A stretch of DNA of 64,000 nt. Origin: Poseidonibacter parvus (GTDB lineage: Bacteria; Campylobacterota; Campylobacteria; Campylobacterales; Arcobacteraceae). Numbering within the stretch: position 1 is the stretch's first letter; every line of letters begins with the position of its first letter. Made by a program: the position numbers and the translations under genes. Positions 18,179-26,976 of this stretch are shown here, in pieces. A model generated the notes under the pieces. It saw nothing but the letters and a program-made list of their open reading frames with translations, had not been told where the DNA came from and did not search any database. The stretch is taken from contig NZ_CP019070.1 of NCBI RefSeq assembly GCF_001956695.1, positions 124,001-188,000 of the forward strand, written 5' to 3'.

Positions 18179-19834
18179 ATGCATTATGCTTTAAGAAATG
18201 TTTCATTAATCACAATTGCTGTTTTCATGTTAACTGCTTGTTCAACAAAGAGTTATCACAATGAGATGACTACAGATGTTGAAAAGTTAGTTAATGAAAA
18301 AAGTTATGATAGAGTTAGAAACTCATACTCTGAAGAATTAGTATCAGAAAAAAATAAAAATAAAGAGTTTATAGATATTTTAAGTGACAAGTCACTAGGA
18401 GATGTTTTAAAAGAGTTAGAATTAATTGATGGTAATTTTTACTATTTAAAAAGTAGTGATATTTTAGTTCCTAAAAGTAGAATGAAGATTCATAATATGG
18501 CTGAATTAAATCAGTATTTAAATGCTGTACTTGATAAAGAACTTTTTATAAAAAAGAATGGTTCAATATATCTAGTTAAACTTTTAAGTACAAGTGAAAC
18601 AAAAAAACAATCAATTAAAGATATTCCTTTTAAGTTAAACGGTCAAATTTCAGTTGAAGAATTAATTAAATTAATAACTGCAGAATCTGGTTATGAAGTT
18701 TCAATTGGAAATTATATAAAAGACAAAGATGACTTCCAAAATAGTATTGTTTCTGTGAGATCTAAAAACTTAATAAATGCAATTAATTCTCTTGCTCATG
18801 CAAAAAATGTATATGTTGATATTGATTATGATAAAGAGATGATTAATATAAAAAGATATAAAGATGTTGTTGTTGAGTTAAATATTCCATTATTAAATAT
18901 TACAACTACAAATGAAACGTCATCAAGTGAGACTAGTGGTGAAAGTAAAGTTGAAAATAGTTCAGAAATTATTCTTTATGATGAGCTAGATAAAATGATG
19001 AAAAATATAATTGGTAATGATTCTATTTCTACATACCATATAGATAAAGCAAGTGGTCTTATTTTTATGAAAGCAACTAAGACTGTTGAGTCAGCAGTTA
19101 GAACAATTGCAAAAGCATATGAAGATAGTTTTGCAAGAGAAGCTACTATTGTATTTGAAAGAATTGAGCTAGTTTTAAATAAAAGTAGAGAATATGGAAT
19201 TGGTTCTGTTTCAAGAACAGCAGGTGCATCAGATTCTACTGGTGTTACAAAATCCTTAGCAACAGAAGGTGCCATCTCATTTCTTAACCAAGGTGCAACT
19301 AGATTGTTACAAGTTACAGGAACAATTGATAATCAAATAGGAAAAATTTTAAACTATAGTAAAAATGTAATGGTATTAAAAAATAATATTCCTTCTGTTC
19401 AATCAATTAGTCAAAATACAGACTATATAGAAAAAATTGAAACAACTGTTAATGATAATGTAACAACTTCAGAAGCTACTGTAAATACAATTAAAGATGG
19501 TACTTCAATAACTGCAATGGCTAAGATATCAAGAGATAAACTATTTTTAAATATTACTCCTAATATTAAAAAACTTATAAGTATTTCAGAGGCAACTGTT
19601 GGTGATTCTACTATTCAATTACCAGAATATAAAGACCAAAGTTACAATATTTCAAGAGAGATAAAAGTTGGTGAGACTTCAATTGTTGGTTCTATAATTG
19701 TTCATGATGATGCAAAAGAGTATGAAGGTATACTTCCTTTAGAAGGTTTTGCAATTGGTGGTAGTGATTCAAAATCTTATGTAAGAAGAGAAATAGTGTA
19801 TGTTGTTTCTGTAGAAAGTATTAAAGGCTTCTAA
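18179..19834 (+). CDS. type IVb pilus outer-membrane secretin, lipoprotein (BfpB/PilN-like)
   Basis: 551 residues, the normal length for BfpB- or PilN-type secretins. A lipobox LTAC places the lipidated residue at Cys21. An N-terminal region with secretin N-domain character (LSDKSLGDVLKELELIDGNF; NLINAINSLAHAKNVYVDID) precedes the secretin ring domain in the last 250 residues (RIELVLNKSREYGIG; FLNITPNIKK; GETSIVGSIIVHDD; YVVSVE). It would form the outer-membrane pore for the fibre. It lies 9 bases after the adhesin gene and 2 before the platform gene, in the same operon. Confidence 0.88.
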   Translation: MHYALRNVSLITIAVFMLTACSTKSYHNEMTTDVEKLVNEKSYDRVRNSYSEELVSEKNKNKEFIDILSDKSLGDVLKELELIDGNFYYLKSSDILVPKSRMKIHNMAELNQYLNAVLDKELFIKKNGSIYLVKLLSTSETKKQSIKDIPFKLNGQISVEELIKLITAESGYEVSIGNYIKDKDDFQNSIVSVRSKNLINAINSLAHAKNVYVDIDYDKEMINIKRYKDVVVELNIPLLNITTTNETSSSETSGESKVENSSEIILYDELDKMMKNIIGNDSISTYHIDKASGLIFMKATKTVESAVRTIAKAYEDSFAREATIVFERIELVLNKSREYGIGSVSRTAGASDSTGVTKSLATEGAISFLNQGATRLLQVTGTIDNQIGKILNYSKNVMVLKNNIPSVQSISQNTDYIEKIETTVNDNVTTSEATVNTIKDGTSITAMAKISRDKLFLNITPNIKKLISISEATVGDSTIQLPEYKDQSYNISREIKVGETSIVGSIIVHDDAKEYEGILPLEGFAIGGSDSKSYVRREIVYVVSVESIKGF

Positions 19835-19836
19835 TA

Positions 19837-20853
19837 ATGAGTATGTTTGCAGATCCATATGAACAATTCTTACTAGATTATTTAGTAACAAAACTAGAAA
19901 ATGGATCTAATACTAGAAAAGCTTTACTTTTGTATAAAGAACAAATCACAAAAGAAACAAGATTTAAAAAGAGACTTGATGCTGCTATTAAAGATATGGA
20001 AATAGGAAAGCATAAGCTTGAAGCAATTTTGCATAAAAACAAGTTTTTAAATGACTTTCAATACAGCCTAGTAGTAAATAGTACTAATACTGTTGATGGT
20101 TTAAAACTTGTACAATCTTTTGAAAAAGCAAACTCTAATTTATTACCTAAGATGATTAATCCTATATTTGTTCCATTATCAATCATTATTTTTTCTTTTT
20201 ATGGTTTGATTTTATATTTAGGAATGCTTGAAAAAGATTTAGTTGGTTTACGAAAACTAAACTCTGATGTAGAATCTTTTTTAGGAATTCCTGCATATTT
20301 TACTTATGATTTTGCATATATAGGACTTGGTATTTCTATTTTTATTACTTTATTTATACTACTTGGATACATATACACAGAAAAATATAAGCCAGCTTGG
20401 TTATATAAAGTCTTTAAAACTCAATGTTATTCAGATGGTAGATTTATGTTTAGAATTTTAAATGGTATGTTAAGTGCAGGTATTTCATTTCACAAGACAT
20501 CATTAATTCTTTCAAAAGATTACTTTAAAGTAGGACTTCGTCCATTTTTTGCAGAACTTGCTGATATTATTAATAAGAATAAAAAATTATTCTTGGTTTT
20601 TGAAAAGTATAACTTCCCACCCTTAATTACAGCAGATATCAAATTATCAGAATTAAGTAAAACAAGCTTTGCTGATGTTACAAAAGCACTATATCAAACA
20701 TGTGATACAATGTATGAAAAAAATATTGCATATATGGTTATTCAGTGGAGACTGATTTTTTGGTTAATAGCTATGCTTGTTACAGTAATAATAGGTTCAG
20801 ATATTATAAATTTAGTTATAAGTACATTTACTTTTAAAACTCTGTACCAATAA
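19837..20853 (+). CDS. pilus inner-membrane platform protein (GspF/PilC/BfpE-like)
   Basis: 338 residues. Three to four hydrophobic segments, at about 107-130 (NPIFVPLSIIIFSFYGLIL), 160-185 (YIGLGISIFITLFILLGYI) and 307-332 (FWLIAMLVTVIIGSDIINL), flank two cytoplasmic helical domains. The second holds a GspF-like core (RFMFRILNGMLSAGISFHK). This is the polytopic protein that couples the ATPase to pilin extraction from the membrane. The order secretin - platform - ATPase is normal for type IVb pilus and type II secretion loci. Confidence 0.85.
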   Translation: MSMFADPYEQFLLDYLVTKLENGSNTRKALLLYKEQITKETRFKKRLDAAIKDMEIGKHKLEAILHKNKFLNDFQYSLVVNSTNTVDGLKLVQSFEKANSNLLPKMINPIFVPLSIIIFSFYGLILYLGMLEKDLVGLRKLNSDVESFLGIPAYFTYDFAYIGLGISIFITLFILLGYIYTEKYKPAWLYKVFKTQCYSDGRFMFRILNGMLSAGISFHKTSLILSKDYFKVGLRPFFAELADIINKNKKLFLVFEKYNFPPLITADIKLSELSKTSFADVTKALYQTCDTMYEKNIAYMVIQWRLIFWLIAMLVTVIIGSDIINLVISTFTFKTLYQ

Positions 20854-20862
20854 GAAGAAAAA

Positions 20863-22521
20863 ATGATAAAAAATTTAATTAAAAAATACAAATCAAAAAA
20901 ACTTTCACTTTTAAATAAAAAGAGTAAAAAAATTAATATAAAAGAATATATTAAAGAAAAAAAGAGTTTAGTTACTGAATATGTGAAAAAAGAAGATGAG
21001 AAAGATGCTGTATTATCAACACTAATTGAAGATGTAATAAAAGAAAAGTTTAATTTTGCAGGTGGTTATGGAGATTTAATTGCAAACGAATCTAAGTATG
21101 CAGAGTTTGTTAGAGGATTAGGTTATGAATATTATGCTTCATATAATGAATTATCAAAATTATATCAAGATACATCATTTCAATTAGATGAGAGAAAATT
21201 AGAATTTTGTACAACTATGTATATTATTACACTTGAAGATAAGAAAACTAAAAATAAAGTTCTAGGAATTAGAGATGTCGTAAATTTAGATTTTGATGTT
21301 TTAAGTAAATTCTATTTTACAAAAATTGTAGTTTTAGGTGAGGGTGTATTATCTTCAGTATTTGGAGAAGACAGAGAGATTATATTTGGTTCTGGTGCAG
21401 ATACTGATAATGATGATGAAATTAATAAATATTTTGACAAGATGATGGGTCAAGCCATTTTACTTGGTGCTTCTGATATACATATTCAAAAGACAAATAG
21501 ATATGCTTCTTTATGGTTTAGAATTGATGGTATTAAAGTTGATATGGGAACAATGCCAATTGCAATTGCAAAAACAATTAAAAGAAGACTTGTTACTATG
21601 GCTGATCAAGAAGATTCTGATTTTGAATCAATTAATGGTGTTATAAACTATGATTATGGAAAGAAAAATATTAAATTCAGACTTGGTCTTATTAACTCTA
21701 AATTAAACTTTTCATTAGTTATGAGAATGATTGGTGGAAAAGGTGTTGTTTCTCATAATTTAAGGGGTCTTAATTATCCAGATGAAACAGTTGATATTCT
21801 TGATAACTTAACAAAATACTCAAATGGTATGATTCTAATTACTGGACAAGTTGGTTCTGGTAAAACTCACTTAATGTATGCACTTTTACAACAACTTGCA
21901 AAACAGCAGCAATATGTAATTACTATTGAAGATCCTGTTGAGTATGTTGATGAATCTTTCTTCCAAATTGACTTATCAGAGTTTGCAAGTGCTAGTGAAG
22001 AGTTTAAATATGGTTACCCTGAAGCAGTAGTTGATATTCTAAGACAAGATTCAAATATTATTCTAATTGGGGAAACAAGAGAACCAGAAACTGCATCACA
22101 ACTTGTAAATGCATCAAACTTAGGACAGTTAGTATTCTCTACTATGCATACGAACTCAGCACCTGCTACAGTATCAAGAATGACAAGTTCATTAGGTATT
22201 AATGAAGGGGATGTTGTAGATAACTTAAGAGGTATTGTATCTCAAAGATTAGTACGTAAACTTTGTGATTATTGTAAGATTGAAGATGGTGAAGGTGGTT
22301 ATAAAAAAGTTGGTTGTGAAGAGTGTAATAGTAGTGGATTTAAAGATAGGGTTCCTATTGCTGAGGTTATTAGATTCAAATTAGGATTTGGTGGAGATTT
22401 TGAGAATCCAGCTGAATATATGACAGTTGAAAAAGCATGTATGGCACAATATCATGCTGGTCTCATTACTAAAGCTGATGCAACTGCAATAATCAAAGGG
22501 GAGGAAGTATGGTACGATTAG
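20863..22521 (+). CDS. pilus assembly ATPase (GspE/PilB/BfpD-like)
   Basis: 552 residues. Catalytic features: Walker A ITGQVGSGKT at about 326-335; an Asp box DPVEYVDE near 357; Walker B region ILIGETREPE near 400; His box STMHTNS near 427; and a zinc-binding CxxC...CxxC (CDYC near 468, CEEC near 485). The central ASDIHIQ motif before the nucleotide site is also typical. It would hexamerise at the cytoplasmic face and power assembly. Only one such ATPase is present; there is no separate retraction ATPase in the locus, as in the Tcp system. It overlaps the next gene by 13 bases. Confidence 0.93.
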   Translation: MIKNLIKKYKSKKLSLLNKKSKKINIKEYIKEKKSLVTEYVKKEDEKDAVLSTLIEDVIKEKFNFAGGYGDLIANESKYAEFVRGLGYEYYASYNELSKLYQDTSFQLDERKLEFCTTMYIITLEDKKTKNKVLGIRDVVNLDFDVLSKFYFTKIVVLGEGVLSSVFGEDREIIFGSGADTDNDDEINKYFDKMMGQAILLGASDIHIQKTNRYASLWFRIDGIKVDMGTMPIAIAKTIKRRLVTMADQEDSDFESINGVINYDYGKKNIKFRLGLINSKLNFSLVMRMIGGKGVVSHNLRGLNYPDETVDILDNLTKYSNGMILITGQVGSGKTHLMYALLQQLAKQQQYVITIEDPVEYVDESFFQIDLSEFASASEEFKYGYPEAVVDILRQDSNIILIGETREPETASQLVNASNLGQLVFSTMHTNSAPATVSRMTSSLGINEGDVVDNLRGIVSQRLVRKLCDYCKIEDGEGGYKKVGCEECNSSGFKDRVPIAEVIRFKLGFGGDFENPAEYMTVEKACMAQYHAGLITKADATAIIKGEEVWYD

Positions 22522-23264
22522 TAGTAACAGATTTCCAAACTAAAGAAGACAATGAAACTTTCTATCTTAATGATGAATTTGATATTTCTCAGAAAATGTT
22601 CACTTATGATTCTTTTAAAAAACATAGTGTATATTTATCAAAGTATGAGGTTACAAATACAATATACTCTTTGAATTTATTATCAAGAAAATATTTAAAT
22701 AAAAACCAATTATTAGTACATATTACAGATAGTGAATATTTTATATTGTTTAATCATAAAACTGTATATTCCGCAAAGATAAATCAAAACTTTATTACTG
22801 ATGATATTATAAAATCAATTCTTATTACAAAACATATTGCGATGCTTTCAAGTGGTGGTAGTATAAAAAAATATTACTATGTGATTAGTTCAAAATATAA
22901 AAGTGCAGTTGAAAATATTTTAAAGCAGAATACAAAAAATGAAAAAAATGAGGAGATAGCTTATAGTTTAGGTAATGTTGAAGAACTAGTTAAACCTTTA
23001 AATGAGCTAGATACTTTTAAGTCACATTCTGCAAAAAATATTTTTGTTTTATTCTTTGTAATATTAATGGCATGGGTTATGTTTTTTGGTTTAGAGCAAT
23101 TAACAAAAAAATATATTTATAAAGAGCCTTTAGAAAAACTAAAAAGAGAAATAAAGATTGAAAAAAGATTAATACAAAGACAAAAGATTTTATTAAATAG
23201 AACTAATAAAAAATATAAAGAATTAACTGATTGTATTACTCCTATTGAGGTGAAGAATGATTAG
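22509..23264 (+). CDS. bitopic inner-membrane pilus protein (GspL/BfpC-like position)
   Basis: 251 residues: a cytoplasmic domain (1-170), one membrane helix at about 178-195 (FVLFFVILMAWVMFFG) and a charged coiled-coil tail outside. The cytoplasmic part has a beta-rich pattern that could be the actin-like fold of BfpC or GspL, but I see no firm motif. A strong GGGGAGG ribosome binding site lies inside the ATPase gene end, and the 13-base overlap suggests coupled translation. Together with the next protein it probably forms the assembly platform linking ATPase to periplasm. Confidence 0.65.
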   Translation: MVRLVVTDFQTKEDNETFYLNDEFDISQKMFTYDSFKKHSVYLSKYEVTNTIYSLNLLSRKYLNKNQLLVHITDSEYFILFNHKTVYSAKINQNFITDDIIKSILITKHIAMLSSGGSIKKYYYVISSKYKSAVENILKQNTKNEKNEEIAYSLGNVEELVKPLNELDTFKSHSAKNIFVLFFVILMAWVMFFGLEQLTKKYIYKEPLEKLKREIKIEKRLIQRQKILLNRTNKKYKELTDCITPIEVKND

Positions 23265-23751
23265 TATTAATAGTAAAAGATTTAAACTAATTATAAAATA
23301 TGGTTTGATTATATTTGTTGTTTATCTTATTGGGTTTGTCTTCTTTAAGTTAGCAAGTTTTTTTAAACTAGCATATGAAAAAGACCAGTTAACAACTGAG
23401 CTTCAAAGTAAAAAACAAGAAACACTTAGTTTAAAAAGAAAAGTTGTAAATGTAAAAGCTAAAATGGTAGAAGTTGAATCTAAATATATTAAAAAAGAGG
23501 AAATTGATACTAAAATAAAAGACATATATAAAAGAATGTCAGTATTAGATTATAATTTAAAATTTTTAGATTCAAAAAAAATGTGTATTGATAACTATAT
23601 AATAGTTACACAATTAACAGCAAGAAGTGAAAAAGGATTAAGAGCAGGTGAGGGAATTTTATCTTATTTAGGTGAGATGAAAAAGAGTGAAAATAATAAT
23701 ACTATTTATTTTGTAAATTATATATCAAAGCCAAAGGATATTAAAAAATGA
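23257..23751 (+). CDS. small bitopic coiled-coil protein (PilO/GspM-like position)
   Basis: 164 residues: short basic N-terminus, one membrane helix (LIIFVVYLIGFVFFKL, about 14-30), then a long Lys/Glu heptad region (LTTELQSKKQETLSLKRK) and a small periplasmic domain. This is the architecture of PilO- or GspM-type alignment-complex proteins. It overlaps the gene before by 8 bases and the gene after by 4. Sequence alone does not prove homology; the call rests on shape and position. Confidence 0.6.
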   Translation: MISINSKRFKLIIKYGLIIFVVYLIGFVFFKLASFFKLAYEKDQLTTELQSKKQETLSLKRKVVNVKAKMVEVESKYIKKEEIDTKIKDIYKRMSVLDYNLKFLDSKKMCIDNYIIVTQLTARSEKGLRAGEGILSYLGEMKKSENNNTIYFVNYISKPKDIKK

Positions 23752-25934
23752 TTTTTATTAAATTTTTTATTTTATTTTTACTATCATCATCTTTGTATTC
23801 AAATGAGATGTACTTTGATAATATATCTTTATCTAAAATAAAAAAAGTAATAAAAAAAGAAGAGCAAATTGCAAAAGCATATAAAACTTATGTTCTTAAA
23901 AATGCTTTAAAACCAACTTCTATTTCTAGTTTGGCAACTTATTTACCAGATGGTTTTAGTTATTCAAATTTATTTGGACAATCAATTTCTTTAGATGACA
24001 CGAACACTTATATCATAAGTTTAATTCCTTCAAATGTAAAATCATCACTATATGATAAGTACTATTCAAATGAAAATAGAGTTTATTCAAAAGCACCACT
24101 TAGTAAAGAAAATCATAATGTTTCAATTGTATTTTCTTCTAAAGAAGAGTATATTTTTAATAACTTGAGTTTAATTACTACAGATGATACATTGATTAAG
24201 AATAAATATTTATTAGATGATAAGGGAGTTCTTCATTGGTATGATGATAATGGAGATATATTATACTCTTTTGATGAAAAAATTATAGTTTATCCAACAG
24301 CTAATATGATTGATAATGGAAGTATTTCTTCAGAATTTAAAAATATTTTAGATAATGCTAATACATCTTTATCTCCAGGTCAACAGATATTTAATATGGA
24401 AGATGGCATAGCTCAAGAATATATTAATATTGGTGGAGACATAGGTATTATTAAACTTGGTGATACTACAAGAGATATTGGAGAGACAATTATCCAATTT
24501 ACTAGACGTGCTGGTGGAATGATAGTAAATGGAGATATTTATACTTGGGGAAATAATGCAAATCAAATTGTAGGATTAGGTACAAATAATTTTACAGGTT
24601 CTTCAGATAGTTATTATAAGTATCCAGTTATTACAGGTCTTATAAGAGCAAAAGCAAAAACATATAATAGTGATATTGATGATAAGAACTACTTCTCATC
24701 CCCTTTGAGACCAAAATTTGTAGATTTTTTCTCTACAGTTTATCATAGTACTTGTGGCGTTACAGTAGAAGGTGCTATATATTGTGGAGGAGCAAAAGGA
24801 AGTGCTGTTTCTTTTGGTAATAATTTTACTCACATAGTAAATTCAGATGGAAGCCTTGTTAATAGTACAGATCCAGAAATGTTATACAGAAGTAGATATT
24901 TTGATGGAAGTACTACAGATAAAAGTGCAAAAAAAATGTTTGCAAATAATCAATTATGGCTTATTCTATCTCAAGATGGCGATATTTATAGATGGGGTTA
25001 TGATCATAGTTCTGGATTTTCAGGTAATGGAAGTACTCAATTTAATTATTATAATAGAGATACAAATAAAGATCCTGAAAAAATAAGTGTTAGTAACAAT
25101 GGTACAAGTGTAAACTTTGATGACATAACATATCTTTTAACAATAGGATATAGAAAAATGGGTGCCTTATCACAAGATGGTGATATTTATATTTGGGGTA
25201 TAGAACCAAAAATTGCAGATGGAAGTTGTGAAGTTACATGGGAAGGTACTACTATGAACTTATGTGCCCCACTAAAAGTTGAAACAGATATAATTTTTAA
25301 AAGTATTAGTGGTGGATTAGAAGCTTTTTTAGCAGTATCAACTGACGATAAATTTTATAAAATATATCAACCTAAAAACAAAAAACCTATTATTTTATCT
25401 ATTGAAGATGAGATAAAAAGTTATTCAGACTATGTTGCTGAAGATGATATTGAACTATTATCAGTAGACTTTTCTAGTAAAACACCAATTTCTGAAGCAA
25501 CATGGAATACAGGAATAGTTTGGGTGAATAGTAAAAATGAACTTAAAGGTGATTATTTTACAAGTGAAAATGAAAATGATGATTTTTTTAAAGATGCCAT
25601 CTCAAAAATAAAATGGAAAAAGATTAAAGTAATTCAAGATGACAATGGTATGTGTGGAATTGATATCTACAATCAAATGTATTGTTGGGGTAAAATGTCA
25701 TTTTATAGAACAGTTGAAACATCATATATTGATTTAATGGGAAATACTTTTATGCTACCAGTATTTAACACAAATCTATATGATTTAGAAAAAGACTTTT
25801 TACTTGCAGAAGGTGGATATGATGGATATCTAACAAAGATGACATCAGGGGATTGGAATCCATCTAACAATGATTTTTTTATAAAATACCCAACATATAT
25901 AGGTGGATTTAATTATGAGTTTATATTTAAGTAA
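23748..25934 (+). CDS. RCC1-like propeller exported protein (family member 4)
   Basis: 728 residues. Signal peptide (FILFLLSSSLYSNE), then the locus module (KKVIKKEEQIAKAYKTYVL), then propeller repeats: GDIYTWGNN near 261, GAIYCGGA near 343, GDIYRWGYD near 410, GDIYIWGIE near 478 and QMYCWGK near 644. The C-terminus YPTYIGGFNYEF is nearly the same as in the 972-residue paralogue upstream, which has an extra jelly roll. Having two such proteins suggests alternative or paired tip proteins. It sits between the alignment-complex-like gene and the SH3 gene, inside the operon. Confidence 0.75.
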   Translation: MIFIKFFILFLLSSSLYSNEMYFDNISLSKIKKVIKKEEQIAKAYKTYVLKNALKPTSISSLATYLPDGFSYSNLFGQSISLDDTNTYIISLIPSNVKSSLYDKYYSNENRVYSKAPLSKENHNVSIVFSSKEEYIFNNLSLITTDDTLIKNKYLLDDKGVLHWYDDNGDILYSFDEKIIVYPTANMIDNGSISSEFKNILDNANTSLSPGQQIFNMEDGIAQEYINIGGDIGIIKLGDTTRDIGETIIQFTRRAGGMIVNGDIYTWGNNANQIVGLGTNNFTGSSDSYYKYPVITGLIRAKAKTYNSDIDDKNYFSSPLRPKFVDFFSTVYHSTCGVTVEGAIYCGGAKGSAVSFGNNFTHIVNSDGSLVNSTDPEMLYRSRYFDGSTTDKSAKKMFANNQLWLILSQDGDIYRWGYDHSSGFSGNGSTQFNYYNRDTNKDPEKISVSNNGTSVNFDDITYLLTIGYRKMGALSQDGDIYIWGIEPKIADGSCEVTWEGTTMNLCAPLKVETDIIFKSISGGLEAFLAVSTDDKFYKIYQPKNKKPIILSIEDEIKSYSDYVAEDDIELLSVDFSSKTPISEATWNTGIVWVNSKNELKGDYFTSENENDDFFKDAISKIKWKKIKVIQDDNGMCGIDIYNQMYCWGKMSFYRTVETSYIDLMGNTFMLPVFNTNLYDLEKDFLLAEGGYDGYLTKMTSGDWNPSNNDFFIKYPTYIGGFNYEFIFK

Positions 25935-25953
25935 AAGTTTTAAAAGGAAAAAA

Positions 25954-26967
25954 ATGAAGAGAATTAGTTTTATTATAGTATCTATTTTTGCAGTTATTAA
26001 TTTATATGCACAAGAAGGTGAGAAAGAGGCTATAAAGAATATTGATAAGTTAGATGTTTTAGACCAACAATCAAAAAATTTCTTTAAAAGTATTACAGGA
26101 CTTGAAAAAGATTATCTTGAAGAACAAATTGATTCAATTCAAAATAAAACAAATAATCCAAATAACATTAAGAATACAAATAAAAATACTCAAGGTATAT
26201 ATGTAGAAAAACCTGAAGTATCTCAAGAAGATTATGAAAAAAATGTATTTAAACACCAAAACGAAATGGCTAGATTAACTAGTGATTTTACAAGAACAAA
26301 TAAACTAAAAGATATTAAGATAAAAAGTATGTATTCTTTCAATGGAAAAGATTATGTGATTTTAAAAATAGACAGCAAAAAAAGTGCTGGAGCTAATAGT
26401 GAATTAAGTTCAAATATTGAAGGAAGATTTGTAAGAGGTGATAATATCTTAGGTCATAAAATTATAGATATTGACGTTAGAACAAAAACAGTAAAGTTAT
26501 ATAAAAAAGTTGATGAGGAGTATGGATATTTAATTTATTTAAATAATTATGGAACATCAGTTAGTGATTTAAAAAAAGAGCCTAAAGCAAAAATTATAAA
26601 AGCTGAAAAAGAAGAAAAAGCAAAGAAAAAAGAAAGTACAAAGATACGAGAGAAAAAAGTTTATAGCATAAAAGAATCTTTTGCAAAGATAAAAAACAAA
26701 GAGCTTAAAAAAGATTTATCTGAATGTTTATATACAGTTGATATACAGAATCTAAATGTTAGAAATACAAATGATTTAAATGCAACAATTTTAAGAGTTT
26801 TAAAAATAAATGACCAATTTACTATACAAGCAAAAAAAGGTAATTGGCTACATTTAGATACTATTTATAAGAAAAAATCTGGGGATGTTATGGTTGTTGA
26901 GAATGACTCAAATTGGGTTAAACTTATAGATGCTAATTTATTAGTAGATGATGAAAATTGTCAATAA
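25954..26967 (+). CDS. periplasmic SH3-like domain protein of pilus locus
   Basis: 337 residues. Start set at 25954 by AAGGA at 25944-25948 and by the signal peptide MKRISFIIVSIFAVINLYAQ; an earlier in-frame ATG at 25903 would overlap the preceding gene. The middle is charged and low in complexity (KAEKEEKAKKKES). A beta-rich stretch near 120-190 (VILKIDSKK, GDNILGHKIIDIDV) resembles the PilP/GspC type of pilot domain. The last 75 residues are an SH3b-like domain (NLNVRNTND, NDQFTIQAKKGNWLHL). It may link secretin to peptidoglycan or to the inner-membrane complex. Role is inferred. Confidence 0.65.
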   Translation: MKRISFIIVSIFAVINLYAQEGEKEAIKNIDKLDVLDQQSKNFFKSITGLEKDYLEEQIDSIQNKTNNPNNIKNTNKNTQGIYVEKPEVSQEDYEKNVFKHQNEMARLTSDFTRTNKLKDIKIKSMYSFNGKDYVILKIDSKKSAGANSELSSNIEGRFVRGDNILGHKIIDIDVRTKTVKLYKKVDEEYGYLIYLNNYGTSVSDLKKEPKAKIIKAEKEEKAKKKESTKIREKKVYSIKESFAKIKNKELKKDLSECLYTVDIQNLNVRNTNDLNATILRVLKINDQFTIQAKKGNWLHLDTIYKKKSGDVMVVENDSNWVKLIDANLLVDDENCQ

Positions 26968-26976
26968 GGCATAGCT

